NCBI GenBank assembly: GCA_947486785.1
Contig: CANKUU010000009.1
Span: 62,001 to 126,000 of the forward strand
Source of the DNA: an uncultured Flavobacteriaceae bacterium
Lineage (GTDB): Bacteria > Bacteroidota > Bacteroidia > Flavobacteriales > Flavobacteriaceae
DNA length: 64,000 bases
Direction of reading: 5' to 3'
Shown in pieces: positions 55,772 to 64,000 of the stretch. The first letter of the stretch is position 1. Each line of letters starts with the position of its first letter. The notes beneath the pieces were generated by a model. That model did no database searches, was not told where the DNA came from, and saw only the letters and a list, made by a program, of their open reading frames with translations. The translations under genes were made by a program, and so were the position numbers.

Positions 55772-56511
55772 AATCTATTTATGGCCAATGTAAAGAAAAT
55801 TATTCAATATATTTTAATGTTTGATTAATTCGTTTTTTAAGTGTTTTATCAATAGGATTAACAAAAAACAACTACAAATTTCATCGGTTTTTTCTTTAAA
55901 TGCTATTCATTTTTTTCAAGACCATAAAAACCAAACAACTCATACCCATTGCCGATACTTCGTATTTGAGAAAACCAGCAATCACAGAAAGCCATATTCG
56001 ATCAGCGAAAAACATTTGATAAGATGACCCCGCCAAACATAGGAGTCGAGAAAACTATTTCAATACTATATACTAACTTTTATTGCTTTGAGCTTTAAAG
56101 ACAAAAAACTTCCTTGAAAAACAAGTTTGTAGCTACGAATCAATTATAATTTAACGCCCTAGTTGTAATAGCGAACTCACATTAAGTAACAATAAACCAA
56201 ATACAAAATCTGATAGGACTTTGGTAAATTGGCTAAAACCAAGCAGTTAATTATGCAAGTTGCTGTGTCTAGTGCTTTTTAAATTAAGTTTGATATTCAG
56301 ATTTTTTATTATTTAATTCGGATTTAACTTTCATATAATAGCAATTGTACTGATTGTGCGCTAACGCTTTTATTATTAAAACTAATGATTAATAAACTGC
56401 CACTGTAAACAAGACTTTGCCTATAAATCTTAGTTTTAAAACCTCTGATGCAATGTTTTGTCCTTATTATTTACAATAAAAAGTGAATTAACTATAATGA
56501 GGCTCCCTTTT
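55772..56511. other. gene-free interval with an IS-end-like motif
   Basis: This 740-bp stretch has no credible gene. At about 56171-56186 it reads CGAACTCACATTAAGT, close to the right end of the IS982 element (CGAACTCACGTTAATT). It may be the scar of an older insertion. The short frame at 55821-56027 lacks protein character. Confidence 0.4.
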
Positions 56512-59500
56512 TTATTGTTTTATTATTTTGTAAACCTTCTGCTCATTGTTCGTTTTGTTTAGTAAACTTAAATAATATATGCCTGTTGACAATGTTGAAA
56601 TGTTTATCGTTTCGGTTTCATTAATTGGATTTATTGTTTGATGAATACTTCCTGTCACATCAAATATATTAATCTGAAATAGATTTGTATTACCTGTAAT
56701 AATAAATTGATTTGTAACTGGATTTGGGAAAATTTGAATTTCGTTTGTACTAACATCATCAAAACTTGAAGGTACATCAGGATCATAGAAACCAAAATCT
56801 ACAGAGTTATTTCCAGCTGCATCATAATTAAAATTACAATCAAAAGCATCACCATCATTTAAAGGCTCACCTGTAGTCGTTAAAGTTATAATTCCTGATT
56901 TAATTTCTGTAAATGGCTCTCCAAAACCATTATTATCACCGTCAACATCATTATTTGCGTTTGCGACAAAGCCATTGGTTGATACAAAACCATTTAAGGG
57001 TTCACCAACTCCCCAATTATCTTGACTCCACACAAAAAGCAAATAATTACCAGGTTTTAAACCTGAAAATTTATAATAGCCCTCGCTATCAGTAACTTCA
57101 ATGCCACTAAATAATTCAGGATTACCATCTCCATCCGAATCACTCCATAACACAACCGAAACACCGGAAATACCTGGTTCGTTAGGATCATTTATTCCAT
57201 CTCTATTGAGATCATTCCATACACGGTTCCCTATAGATACAACTCCCGGAGCGCTTAAATCGCTCTCACAGTCTTGCGAACAAAAGGCCATTTCGTTTAC
57301 AGATCGTATCATCTCATCACCGATTAATTTTCCAATATTTAAAAAGCTGAGTGCATTATTATTAAAATGAAATACAGCATCGTCGGGAGATACTGAACTT
57401 TCAAGATAAAATCGTTTAGTGTCTACAAAACCAACATGACCTCCATAAGTATCATCATCACATCCAACCGTCTCTTGAGCGACAGAGATAATATTTTGAA
57501 TATCTTGTACCCAAAGATCATCGCTAGGTGTATAGCCGCCATGACCAGAACTCGCAATAACAAATGGCAGATTTGGAACCTTTAGATCATTTCTTACATC
57601 ATTGATAAGGTGGTTTAAGTTACTTTCATATTCATTTAAAAAACTAGCATTATCGGCATCATTCCAACCTTGAAACCATGCAAAACCAGATAATTCAAAA
57701 TCTGATATCCCAATAGTTGGAAACTCTGTATTTAAATTTTGAGTGACGTTTTGTACAATTTGAATCATTTCATTATAAAATACACCTGTTGTTCCACCAG
57801 CAGAAGGCGGACGAAAATCTTCTGCTAAATTTTTTCCTCCCCATGCGGTTTTAATAATCACGACAGGATCATCGTAAAATTTATCTAGCTGATGTGCAAA
57901 CATTAATTCTGGCCCAAAAGAATTAGAATTTGCTCCTTGGCCAACCGTAACGTTTTGTTTTATGGTGCCATCATCACCTTCATAATATAAAAACACATCG
58001 TTTAGGGTGTTCCAATTATCAACACGTCCAACGTCAGACCAATCACCGCTTTCATCATTTTGTATAACATCTATTAAATCTCCAAGATCATTTTCTGGAT
58101 CATCAATAGCTCCATGTCCTTGCATATTTGACTGACCAGCTAAAATAAAGACTCTTACTTTAGGTGGTGTTTTTTGTTGTCGTGTAACAATAGGTACATA
58201 GCCTATCTCCAAACCAGCAGGTGGATCAATAATTATTTTAGGGTCTAGAGTTGCAAGCTTCCCAAAAGAAGGAGCTGCTAAATATTCATCTTTATGACTC
58301 CAATTAGAATGAATTAACTCCACTCTGGCTTGCATAGCGGTGCGCATAGACTCAGGAAGATTTGCATGAATAACAGCTGGCTGATCTATAAACCGATACC
58401 AATAATAAGTTACTGTTGTGCCATCGCCTAAATCTGCTGTAAACGGGCCAGCCGTAGGACCAGGACTTTGCCATGGGCCACTTGGATCTTGAAATAGACA
58501 ATCTGGCTCCATTGGAGTTAGGTACGGAATTTCACTTCTTGGTGTGTTTGGAACATTTGTTGTTAATAAATTTGTAGATTCGGGTACATTAGCAGCATCA
58601 ATAGGACGCCATTTGTTGTCTGTATCTAATCTAAAGTATTCTGGTAAAATAAAAACCCCATTACTTTTTTCAACGATATTGAGATCGAACTCAAAACCTG
58701 TTACATTATTAGATGGTTTCAGGTTTTGAATATAAGTTAAATCTATTAAGTGTTCGAAACCACCTTCTGCGGCTTCTGAAATTTCACCTTCAATTGCGCC
58801 ACCATTATCTATAAAATCAATATTTAATACTCCTGTTTGATTAATTTGTGGTTGGACTATTGCACCACCATTAAACCAAGCGTTCATATTATTCCAAAAA
58901 GCATTTTGAGAATAGGCTTTAACTTGACTCAAAACGATCGAATTGTTACTGCCACTTTCAGGAAATTGTATTCTTTTAATTTTAGCGAAATGATTGCCAT
59001 CATCATCTTTAAAAATTATTGCCGGATATTCGGCTTGCTCAACACCTAATCCAACGTTTGGATCTGAAGGTCTTGTGTCAAAAAATAAACCTTCTAAGGC
59101 TGGGTTTTCTAATACAGGCTTTGTCCAAAATGTGGGTAAGAAAAAATTGATAGGGCCCTTAAAATTCGTTGTGTTCATAAATAATGTCCAACACTGGTTA
59201 CCTGTTGCTATATTGGTACCAGCAGTCTGAGTCATAGGATCAGTAATAGGCAAAGGTATATAGCCATAACCTAAGAATTCTCCATTTAATCCTTGAGCCA
59301 TATTTAAGCCATCAGGAGCCCATAATAATCGATTTGACAATTGCGCAACACCATATTTTCCACCAGGTGTTCTCCAATCTCTTTGTCCGTTTGCTAACAT
59401 ATTACTTTTACCTGCGCCTGTGCCATTTGCCCATGAAGAGAAATTAAGTGCGACACCACCCATTATAAATTTTGGCGTTTTTGTACCAAATCGAGTATCT

Positions 59501-59874
59501 GACCACCAACCTAATCCACCTTCAATGGTAGTATAGAAATCTGTTGGTTCTTTACCTGTTGATTGTGGGGTAAGCCAAGAACTTCCAAGCCCTGTTTGAA
59601 AATCTAATGACCCAGGATATTCTTTAAATGTAGGCCAAGCTGCGCTATACATGGTAAAACCAGATCCAAAGCTAGTATCTGTTACCCTTTCGGTGTTAAT
59701 CCAAGAAAAACCAGTCCTTCGCGCTTTAACCACTTGTGCATTTGCATCATAAAAGGAGATTGAAAAAATGATAAGGAACGTCTTAAGAAGCAACGGTAGA
59801 TTCAATAAAGGGTCTTTACTGAGGTCATTGCTACTTGTATATTTAAATAAACTAAATCTATTTTTAAGAGTCAT
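56512..59874 (-). CDS. T9SS-exported SASA/CE6-type esterase with large N-terminal module
   Basis: This 1120-residue secreted protein has four visible parts. A signal/anchor covers residues 1-46. An unrecognised Trp- and Gly-rich module follows to about 560. A sialate-O-acetylesterase/CE6-type domain (about 570-860) has the serine in GQSNMQG (Ser582) and a possible acid/base region at 831-836 (DDAVFH). An SdrD-B-like repeat (about 885-1035) has DLNRDGINDPNEPG. The C-terminal ~75 residues are a type A T9SS sorting domain (IFPNPV...GIYYLSL). It should be exported across the outer membrane and remove acetyl groups from a polysaccharide. Confidence 0.88.
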   Translation of the reverse strand: MTLKNRFSLFKYTSSNDLSKDPLLNLPLLLKTFLIIFSISFYDANAQVVKARRTGFSWINTERVTDTSFGSGFTMYSAAWPTFKEYPGSLDFQTGLGSSWLTPQSTGKEPTDFYTTIEGGLGWWSDTRFGTKTPKFIMGGVALNFSSWANGTGAGKSNMLANGQRDWRTPGGKYGVAQLSNRLLWAPDGLNMAQGLNGEFLGYGYIPLPITDPMTQTAGTNIATGNQCWTLFMNTTNFKGPINFFLPTFWTKPVLENPALEGLFFDTRPSDPNVGLGVEQAEYPAIIFKDDDGNHFAKIKRIQFPESGSNNSIVLSQVKAYSQNAFWNNMNAWFNGGAIVQPQINQTGVLNIDFIDNGGAIEGEISEAAEGGFEHLIDLTYIQNLKPSNNVTGFEFDLNIVEKSNGVFILPEYFRLDTDNKWRPIDAANVPESTNLLTTNVPNTPRSEIPYLTPMEPDCLFQDPSGPWQSPGPTAGPFTADLGDGTTVTYYWYRFIDQPAVIHANLPESMRTAMQARVELIHSNWSHKDEYLAAPSFGKLATLDPKIIIDPPAGLEIGYVPIVTRQQKTPPKVRVFILAGQSNMQGHGAIDDPENDLGDLIDVIQNDESGDWSDVGRVDNWNTLNDVFLYYEGDDGTIKQNVTVGQGANSNSFGPELMFAHQLDKFYDDPVVIIKTAWGGKNLAEDFRPPSAGGTTGVFYNEMIQIVQNVTQNLNTEFPTIGISDFELSGFAWFQGWNDADNASFLNEYESNLNHLINDVRNDLKVPNLPFVIASSGHGGYTPSDDLWVQDIQNIISVAQETVGCDDDTYGGHVGFVDTKRFYLESSVSPDDAVFHFNNNALSFLNIGKLIGDEMIRSVNEMAFCSQDCESDLSAPGVVSIGNRVWNDLNRDGINDPNEPGISGVSVVLWSDSDGDGNPELFSGIEVTDSEGYYKFSGLKPGNYLLFVWSQDNWGVGEPLNGFVSTNGFVANANNDVDGDNNGFGEPFTEIKSGIITLTTTGEPLNDGDAFDCNFNYDAAGNNSVDFGFYDPDVPSSFDDVSTNEIQIFPNPVTNQFIITGNTNLFQINIFDVTGSIHQTINPINETETINISTLSTGIYYLSLLNKTNNEQKVYKIIKQ

Positions 59875-60187
59875 AATAAATTGATTTACATTGAATAAGC
59901 TTCGTTTGAAGCTTTAATATAGTTATATTTTTTTATTATTTCGCTCTGCTTTATTTATCAGACAAGTGAGATTTAAGTACGCGCTACTATTATTTCTGAT
60001 TTGGGTCTCAAATTCTCGTTTCTTAATAAGGGCTTATTTACTTACCATTCTGTCTTAGTTACGAACCTATGACCATCACCATTTGAGAATTTGTTGGTTA
60101 AGTTCATAGAAATTCAGTCTATTAAATTTGAACTATGTTACATCGAGTCTATCTTAATTTTCTTTGTTTGGGTTTTGTTAAAAACTC
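59875..60187. other. gene-free interval upstream of the T9SS esterase
   Basis: About 310 bp without a gene. A 7-bp hairpin (AAGCTTC/GAAGCTT, 59897-59914) lies close to the esterase start, on the 5' leader side. Its role is unknown. Confidence 0.4.
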
Positions 60188-60216
60188 AAAAAGGCAACCT
60201 AAGAGGTTGCCTTTTT
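60188..60216. terminator. bidirectional intrinsic terminator after the PQQ-propeller gene
   Basis: AAAAAGGCAACCT and AGGTTGCCTTTTT pair perfectly with a 3-nt loop, giving a 13-bp stem with T-runs on both strands. It lies 34 bp beyond the PQQ-propeller stop. Confidence 0.9.
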
Positions 60217-60249
60217 ACATTTTATCAAGTAGATCTTATCTATCTTTTC

Positions 60250-62205
60250 TTAGAATTTATAACTAGATATTTCATTAGTACTTGTTTGGTAGAAAACAAT
60301 TCCTGTAACACCGTCCATAACGTATGCAGGCTTTCTATCTTTCCCTAAGCTAATTCTTGATTCAATCTCACCTGTGTTTTTATTGACTTTCATTAAGTAG
60401 TTGTTTTTTTCAACTTGACTTAAAATAACAACATAATTATCTGCTTCTTTAGTAGCACTAAACCTTTTATTAGCCAGTTCCCATGATTTTTTTGCAAAGT
60501 CGGTTGCTTGGTCTCCAATTTCTTTAAAAACATTTCCTAAATCTGAAACTATAGCCCCTGTTACTTGATCTTCTTTACTAATATCATTTGCTGCACTTTG
60601 ATATGCAAGAGCTCCAGAATAAGACACAGCGCCTATATACGCAGCTCTAATAGCTTTAGCATAACGAAGTGCTCTAAGAATTCCTGGCTCACGTGGAGCT
60701 TCAAGATATGTATGGAAAGTTGTTTTTCCAGAATAATCGATAAGTGCTAAATTTTGAGAAGCTGAAACTAAAACACCATTATCACGCATACGTATAGATG
60801 AAGGTGATTCTTTTCCTTCAAAAGTAATCTTATTACCTAATTTACTCACTACTCCTGTTTTCTTATCTAATAGTTTAATAGTAGAACTTGAATTATCGAA
60901 AGCATATAGTACATCTTCATTTTGATCTATAAGTGATGGACTTGTTAAAATTTCATTATCTATGGTAGTTTTTCCAGAAGAAATATCCAAAATATTAACT
61001 TCACTAGTAGTCATGTAGAGTAAACCACTAGGGGTTATCTCGCCAAACAACACTTCTCCGTTAATTTTTATTGGTTTATCGAACACTAAACTTCCAGATT
61101 TTAAATCAAGGAATGTAATAAAGTTTTTATTATTAGGCTTCTTAGAAATTAATATAAGTCCATTTTCTACTTCTATAAAGTCATAAATACCTCCTTTAAC
61201 TTTAACTCCTCTTCCTTTTTTACCCCAAAGACCTTCTTGAGTTTGGTAATCAAATAAATTTATTTTTGTATTTAGACCATCATCCGGTAAAATTACCATA
61301 CCTTTTTTATCAAAGAATAATTGGCCCATTTTCCCGTTAATATCTAAGTCTTTTTTCCAAATTCTACTACCATCATTTAAACTAAAGGCAGTATAGGTTG
61401 TATGATAAGCTGGCTCACCATTTGATACACTTGTTGAGAATCCCCTTGTTGGTGCTCTACCTTCTTTTTCAGAAGCAATATAGAATATAGGCTCAAAAGG
61501 ATTTTTGTAGAATTGAATATTGAAATCCATATCTTGAGCTACATTAGAAGCCATCTCTTTCATTAAAGCACCAAAGCCTCCTGCTTTGTCTAGATCTTTA
61601 TTTGCACCAGAAGTATCGTTTTTCCAAATTAACTCACCAGAATGTGCATCAATTTTATAGTTGTTGAAAACGGTAACAACAAGAATTTCAGAATTAGAAA
61701 TATCACTTGCTGTGATAAATCTTCCAAAATCATCTTCAAGTTTCCAAATAATTTTACCGCTTGATAAAGAAGAAAGTACTAAAACATCCTTTTTACTGTA
61801 TGTGCGCCCTGAAACTAAAATAGCATTAGAATTGTACAAAATCATTTGGTCTTTTATTTCACTAATTCCTGCTTTTTTTGAATCAAATTGTGATTCTCCA
61901 GAAAAAGGGTCAATCATAGTTATCGTTGTTCCTTGATTAACTGAAATAAGAGGCGAATTGCCTACTTGTGAGACATCACTTTCGAGTAAATTTTTAAATT
62001 CAGGTTTACTCCATAAGACCTTTCCAGAATCTTGATCGACATATAATAAACCATTGCCTGTTCCGACAAGATAGTGACCGAAAGCTGAAACTTTTTGCCA
62101 ATTAATAGGATATGCAAAGTCTTTTTCCCAAGCTACAGATACGTTTTGAGCATTGGAAACTACTGCTAAAACTAATAGAGCAATAGTAAATGCGATTTTT
62201 TTCAT
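60250..62205 (-). CDS. secreted PQQ-like beta-propeller protein
   Basis: The 651-residue protein has a signal peptide (ends in SNAQ) and a series of repeated blades with hydrophobic strands and WxK/GxxxW motifs such as GKVLWSK, GKIIWKL and GELIWKND. This is the PQQ_2/WD40-like beta-propeller fold. BamB-like proteins use it for scaffolding; some members bind PQQ, but no dehydrogenase catalytic set is seen. A helical region (about 490-590) interrupts the propeller. It has its own strong terminator. Confidence 0.85.
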   Translation of the reverse strand: MKKIAFTIALLVLAVVSNAQNVSVAWEKDFAYPINWQKVSAFGHYLVGTGNGLLYVDQDSGKVLWSKPEFKNLLESDVSQVGNSPLISVNQGTTITMIDPFSGESQFDSKKAGISEIKDQMILYNSNAILVSGRTYSKKDVLVLSSLSSGKIIWKLEDDFGRFITASDISNSEILVVTVFNNYKIDAHSGELIWKNDTSGANKDLDKAGGFGALMKEMASNVAQDMDFNIQFYKNPFEPIFYIASEKEGRAPTRGFSTSVSNGEPAYHTTYTAFSLNDGSRIWKKDLDINGKMGQLFFDKKGMVILPDDGLNTKINLFDYQTQEGLWGKKGRGVKVKGGIYDFIEVENGLILISKKPNNKNFITFLDLKSGSLVFDKPIKINGEVLFGEITPSGLLYMTTSEVNILDISSGKTTIDNEILTSPSLIDQNEDVLYAFDNSSSTIKLLDKKTGVVSKLGNKITFEGKESPSSIRMRDNGVLVSASQNLALIDYSGKTTFHTYLEAPREPGILRALRYAKAIRAAYIGAVSYSGALAYQSAANDISKEDQVTGAIVSDLGNVFKEIGDQATDFAKKSWELANKRFSATKEADNYVVILSQVEKNNYLMKVNKNTGEIESRISLGKDRKPAYVMDGVTGIVFYQTSTNEISSYKF

Positions 62206-62420
62206 GTTTAAAGTTTTAAAGTTTATTTATATTTATTTATGTTTTACAATCAGTATGCCAATTATATGGTTTACCCTAGGGCTGTAACTTAGTGCAATTT
62301 AAATCTCAGTTACCTCAAAAATAATTTCACTAATGCTATTTTTTTCTGAACATCTAATCAATAGTTTGCGTTTTGTAATAATGAAGGTTACTAACCAGTT
62401 ATAATCAAATCGTTTAAATT

Positions 62421-63965
62421 TTATCTAGGTTCTAAAACTACAAATGGTATAATCATTTCTTCAAGAGAAACACCTCCGTGCTGGTAACTGTTTCTATAAT
62501 AGCTTACATAGTGATTATAGTTGTTAGGGTATGCAAAAAACAAATCATTCTTAGCAAATATGTAAGAACTACTCATATTTATACTCGGTAAATGTATGCT
62601 GCGAGGATCTTTTGCTTCTAAAACATCTTTTTTTTGATAGGTTAAACTACGCCCAGTCTTATACCTAAGGTTTAAACTAGTTTCTTTATCGCCAATAACC
62701 TTTGACGGTTGTTTTACATTAATAGTACCATGGTCAGTAGTGATTATTAACTTAAAGTTCATTTGTTGAGCTTGTTGAATAATCTCAAGTAGTGGCGAGT
62801 TCTTAAACCAACTTTTTGTTAAAGATCGGTAGGCCTTATCGTTTGATGCTAACTCTTTAATAACTTCCATTTCTGTTTTTGAATGAGACAGCATATCTAC
62901 AAAATTGTATACAATAACCGTTAAGTCATTATTTTTTTGAGATCTAAAATTATGTGATAGCTGCTTACCTTGTTTTAAACTTGCTATTTTATGATATTCC
63001 CATTTTAAGTTTAAGCCCAATCTTTTTAGCTGCGCTTCTAAAAATTTGTTTTCAAATAAATTTTTACCGCCTTCGTCGGTGTCATTTTTCCACCACTCTG
63101 GATGTTTTTTTTCCATTGCTAACGGTGTTAGCCCAGAAAATATTGCGTTCCTAGCATATTGAGTTGCTGTTGGTAAAATGCTTAAGTAAGATTTTTCTTG
63201 TGATTTTTTATAAAATGAGTTTACAATATCCTCAAAGGCATACCATTGATCAAAACGTAAATTATCAACTACTATTAATAGGGTAGGGGTATCTTTAAGT
63301 TCAGGTACCACCCAATTTTTAAATAAGGTATGCGACATTATAGGCCCAGATGAGTCTGTAAACCAATCTTCATAATTTTTTTCAACAAATTTTCCGAACT
63401 GCTGATTTGCTTCTACTTTCTGCGATTCTAGAATTTCAAACATGCCGCTATCTTCAATACCTTCTAACTGCATCTCCCAGTAAATAAGCTTTTTATAAAG
63501 CTCGGCCCATTCTTCATAGCTATTTACTACTGACAAATTCATCGCGATCTTACGAAACTCTTGTTGGTAGTTTGAGGTTGTTTTTTCAGAAACCAAACGA
63601 GAATGGTCTAAATTTTTCTTAAGAGATAATAAAATTTGATTAGGATTTACTGGTTTTATTAGGTAGTCTGCTATTTGAGAACCAATAGCTTCTTCCATAA
63701 TAAACTCTTCTTCACTTTTGGTAATCATTACTACAGGAAGCGTAGCATGCATTAATTTTATTTCACCTAAAGTTTCAAGTCCAGATATACCTGGCATGTT
63801 TTCATCTAAAAAAACAATATCAACTTGAGAGTGAGTAAGTTCTTGAAGCGCTTCTTGTCCACTTTTACAAGTAATAACATCATAATTTTTTGATTGAAGA
63901 AAAATTATGTGTGGCTTTAAAAGATCTATTTCATCATCAACCCAAAGAATACGTATCTTTTTCAT
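62421..63965 (-). CDS. porX: T9SS response regulator PorX
   Basis: The 514-residue protein has a receiver domain (Asp10, Asp11, phosphoacceptor Asp54, Thr82, Lys104), a helical linker and a PglZ/alkaline-phosphatase-like effector domain from about 210 with VVDNLRFDQW and ITTDHGT. This architecture is PorX, which with PorY and SigP controls the type IX secretion system. The pairing of this gene with a T9SS cargo gene 2.5 kb away fits a T9SS-using organism. The start codon ATG at 63965 overlaps a partial frame entering from the right edge. Confidence 0.95.
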   Translation of the reverse strand: MKKIRILWVDDEIDLLKPHIIFLQSKNYDVITCKSGQEALQELTHSQVDIVFLDENMPGISGLETLGEIKLMHATLPVVMITKSEEEFIMEEAIGSQIADYLIKPVNPNQILLSLKKNLDHSRLVSEKTTSNYQQEFRKIAMNLSVVNSYEEWAELYKKLIYWEMQLEGIEDSGMFEILESQKVEANQQFGKFVEKNYEDWFTDSSGPIMSHTLFKNWVVPELKDTPTLLIVVDNLRFDQWYAFEDIVNSFYKKSQEKSYLSILPTATQYARNAIFSGLTPLAMEKKHPEWWKNDTDEGGKNLFENKFLEAQLKRLGLNLKWEYHKIASLKQGKQLSHNFRSQKNNDLTVIVYNFVDMLSHSKTEMEVIKELASNDKAYRSLTKSWFKNSPLLEIIQQAQQMNFKLIITTDHGTINVKQPSKVIGDKETSLNLRYKTGRSLTYQKKDVLEAKDPRSIHLPSINMSSSYIFAKNDLFFAYPNNYNHYVSYYRNSYQHGGVSLEEMIIPFVVLEPR

Positions 63966-64000
63966 CTAGCGCGTCCAATTTCAAAAAATTTAAAAAATCA
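63937..64000 (-). CDS. partial 3' end of a gene upstream of porX
   Basis: An open frame enters from the right edge and ends at TGA 63939-63937, overlapping porX by 29 bp. The visible end reads FLKLDALDEKDTYSLG, plausible protein sequence but too short to identify. The overlap would couple it to porX; it could equally be a chance frame. Confidence 0.35.
   Translation of the reverse strand, partial: DFLNFLKLDALDEKDTYSLG

Noticed and set aside
55821-56027. 68-codon frame upstream of the 55130-55771 methyltransferase gene
   Set aside because: Rich in Phe, Lys, His and Asn without protein-like pattern. Probably spurious in AT-rich DNA.
62421-63965. BREX-type phage defence because of the PglZ domain
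   Set aside because: The receiver-PglZ-like architecture is PorX, and no other BREX gene is present.
1-64000. CRISPR arrays, tRNA and rRNA genes
   Set aside because: No regular direct repeats with spacers and no cloverleaf or rRNA-like conserved segments were seen by reading; a tRNAscan or Infernal run would settle it.

Overview
The window looks like a chromosomal segment from a member of the Bacteroidota, most likely a marine Flavobacteriaceae (Maribacter/Zobellia-like; genus is a guess). The DNA is AT-rich. Several promoters fit the Bacteroidota pattern TTTG-N19-21-TAnnTTTG rather than the sigma70 pattern. One secreted protein ends in a type IX secretion (T9SS) sorting domain, and the T9SS response regulator PorX lies at the right edge. 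A fused E1 alpha-beta 2-oxoacid dehydrogenase, menB (menaquinone synthesis), a DUF5916 barrel protein and DUF7935/DUF6155 proteins also fit this group. I saw no rRNA, tRNA or CRISPR array.

Layout. 0-18 kb is mostly housekeeping: a methyltransferase, recG, a secreted M1 aminopeptidase coupled to a patatin, two related coiled-coil/OmpA-type envelope proteins, an FMN glutamate-synthase-like oxidoreductase, a DsrE-M20 peptidase pair, a UvrD/PcrA helicase, a YciO/Sua5-type protein, a GT2 glycosyltransferase, and a small HsdR_N nuclease-like gene divergent from holA. 19-30 kb carries a kinase/class-III-aminotransferase fusion, an SDR-DUF2867 protein, the E1 alpha-beta fusion, a 2-hydroxyacid dehydrogenase, an SF2 helicase with a TTG start and a GT4 glycosyltransferase. 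A complete, intact-looking IS982-family element follows at 30380-31399, with imperfect 18-bp inverted repeats and a 6-bp target duplication TAATTA.

31-43 kb holds menB and a set of secreted or lipid-anchored cell-wall and peptide enzymes: a serine hydrolase, a 3D-domain lipoprotein, an N-acetylmuramoyl-alanine amidase, an M14 carboxypeptidase, a vWA lipoprotein and a DUF5916 barrel. A MobA-like nucleotidyltransferase, an amidohydrolase and a GntR/FCD regulator follow; the regulator has a clear palindromic operator next to its own start. 43-49 kb groups nucleic-acid genes: a cold-shock-domain protein behind a textbook promoter, a paralogue of the 27.5-kb SF2 helicase, a DEAD-box (DEVD) RNA helicase, and an unusual SDR with a CxxC...CxxC insertion and no catalytic Tyr.

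49-64 kb holds rlmF, an EamA exporter, a tight operon (ornithine-cyclodeaminase-like, threonine-synthase-like, APH-type kinase), a methyltransferase, a 1120-residue T9SS-exported esterase with a large unrecognised N-terminal module, a PQQ-propeller protein and porX. No defence island, prophage or integrative element is evident. The best candidates for undescribed biochemistry are the kinase/ThrC/OCD operon, the kinase-phospholyase fusion, the duplicated SF2 helicase family and the novel module of the T9SS esterase.
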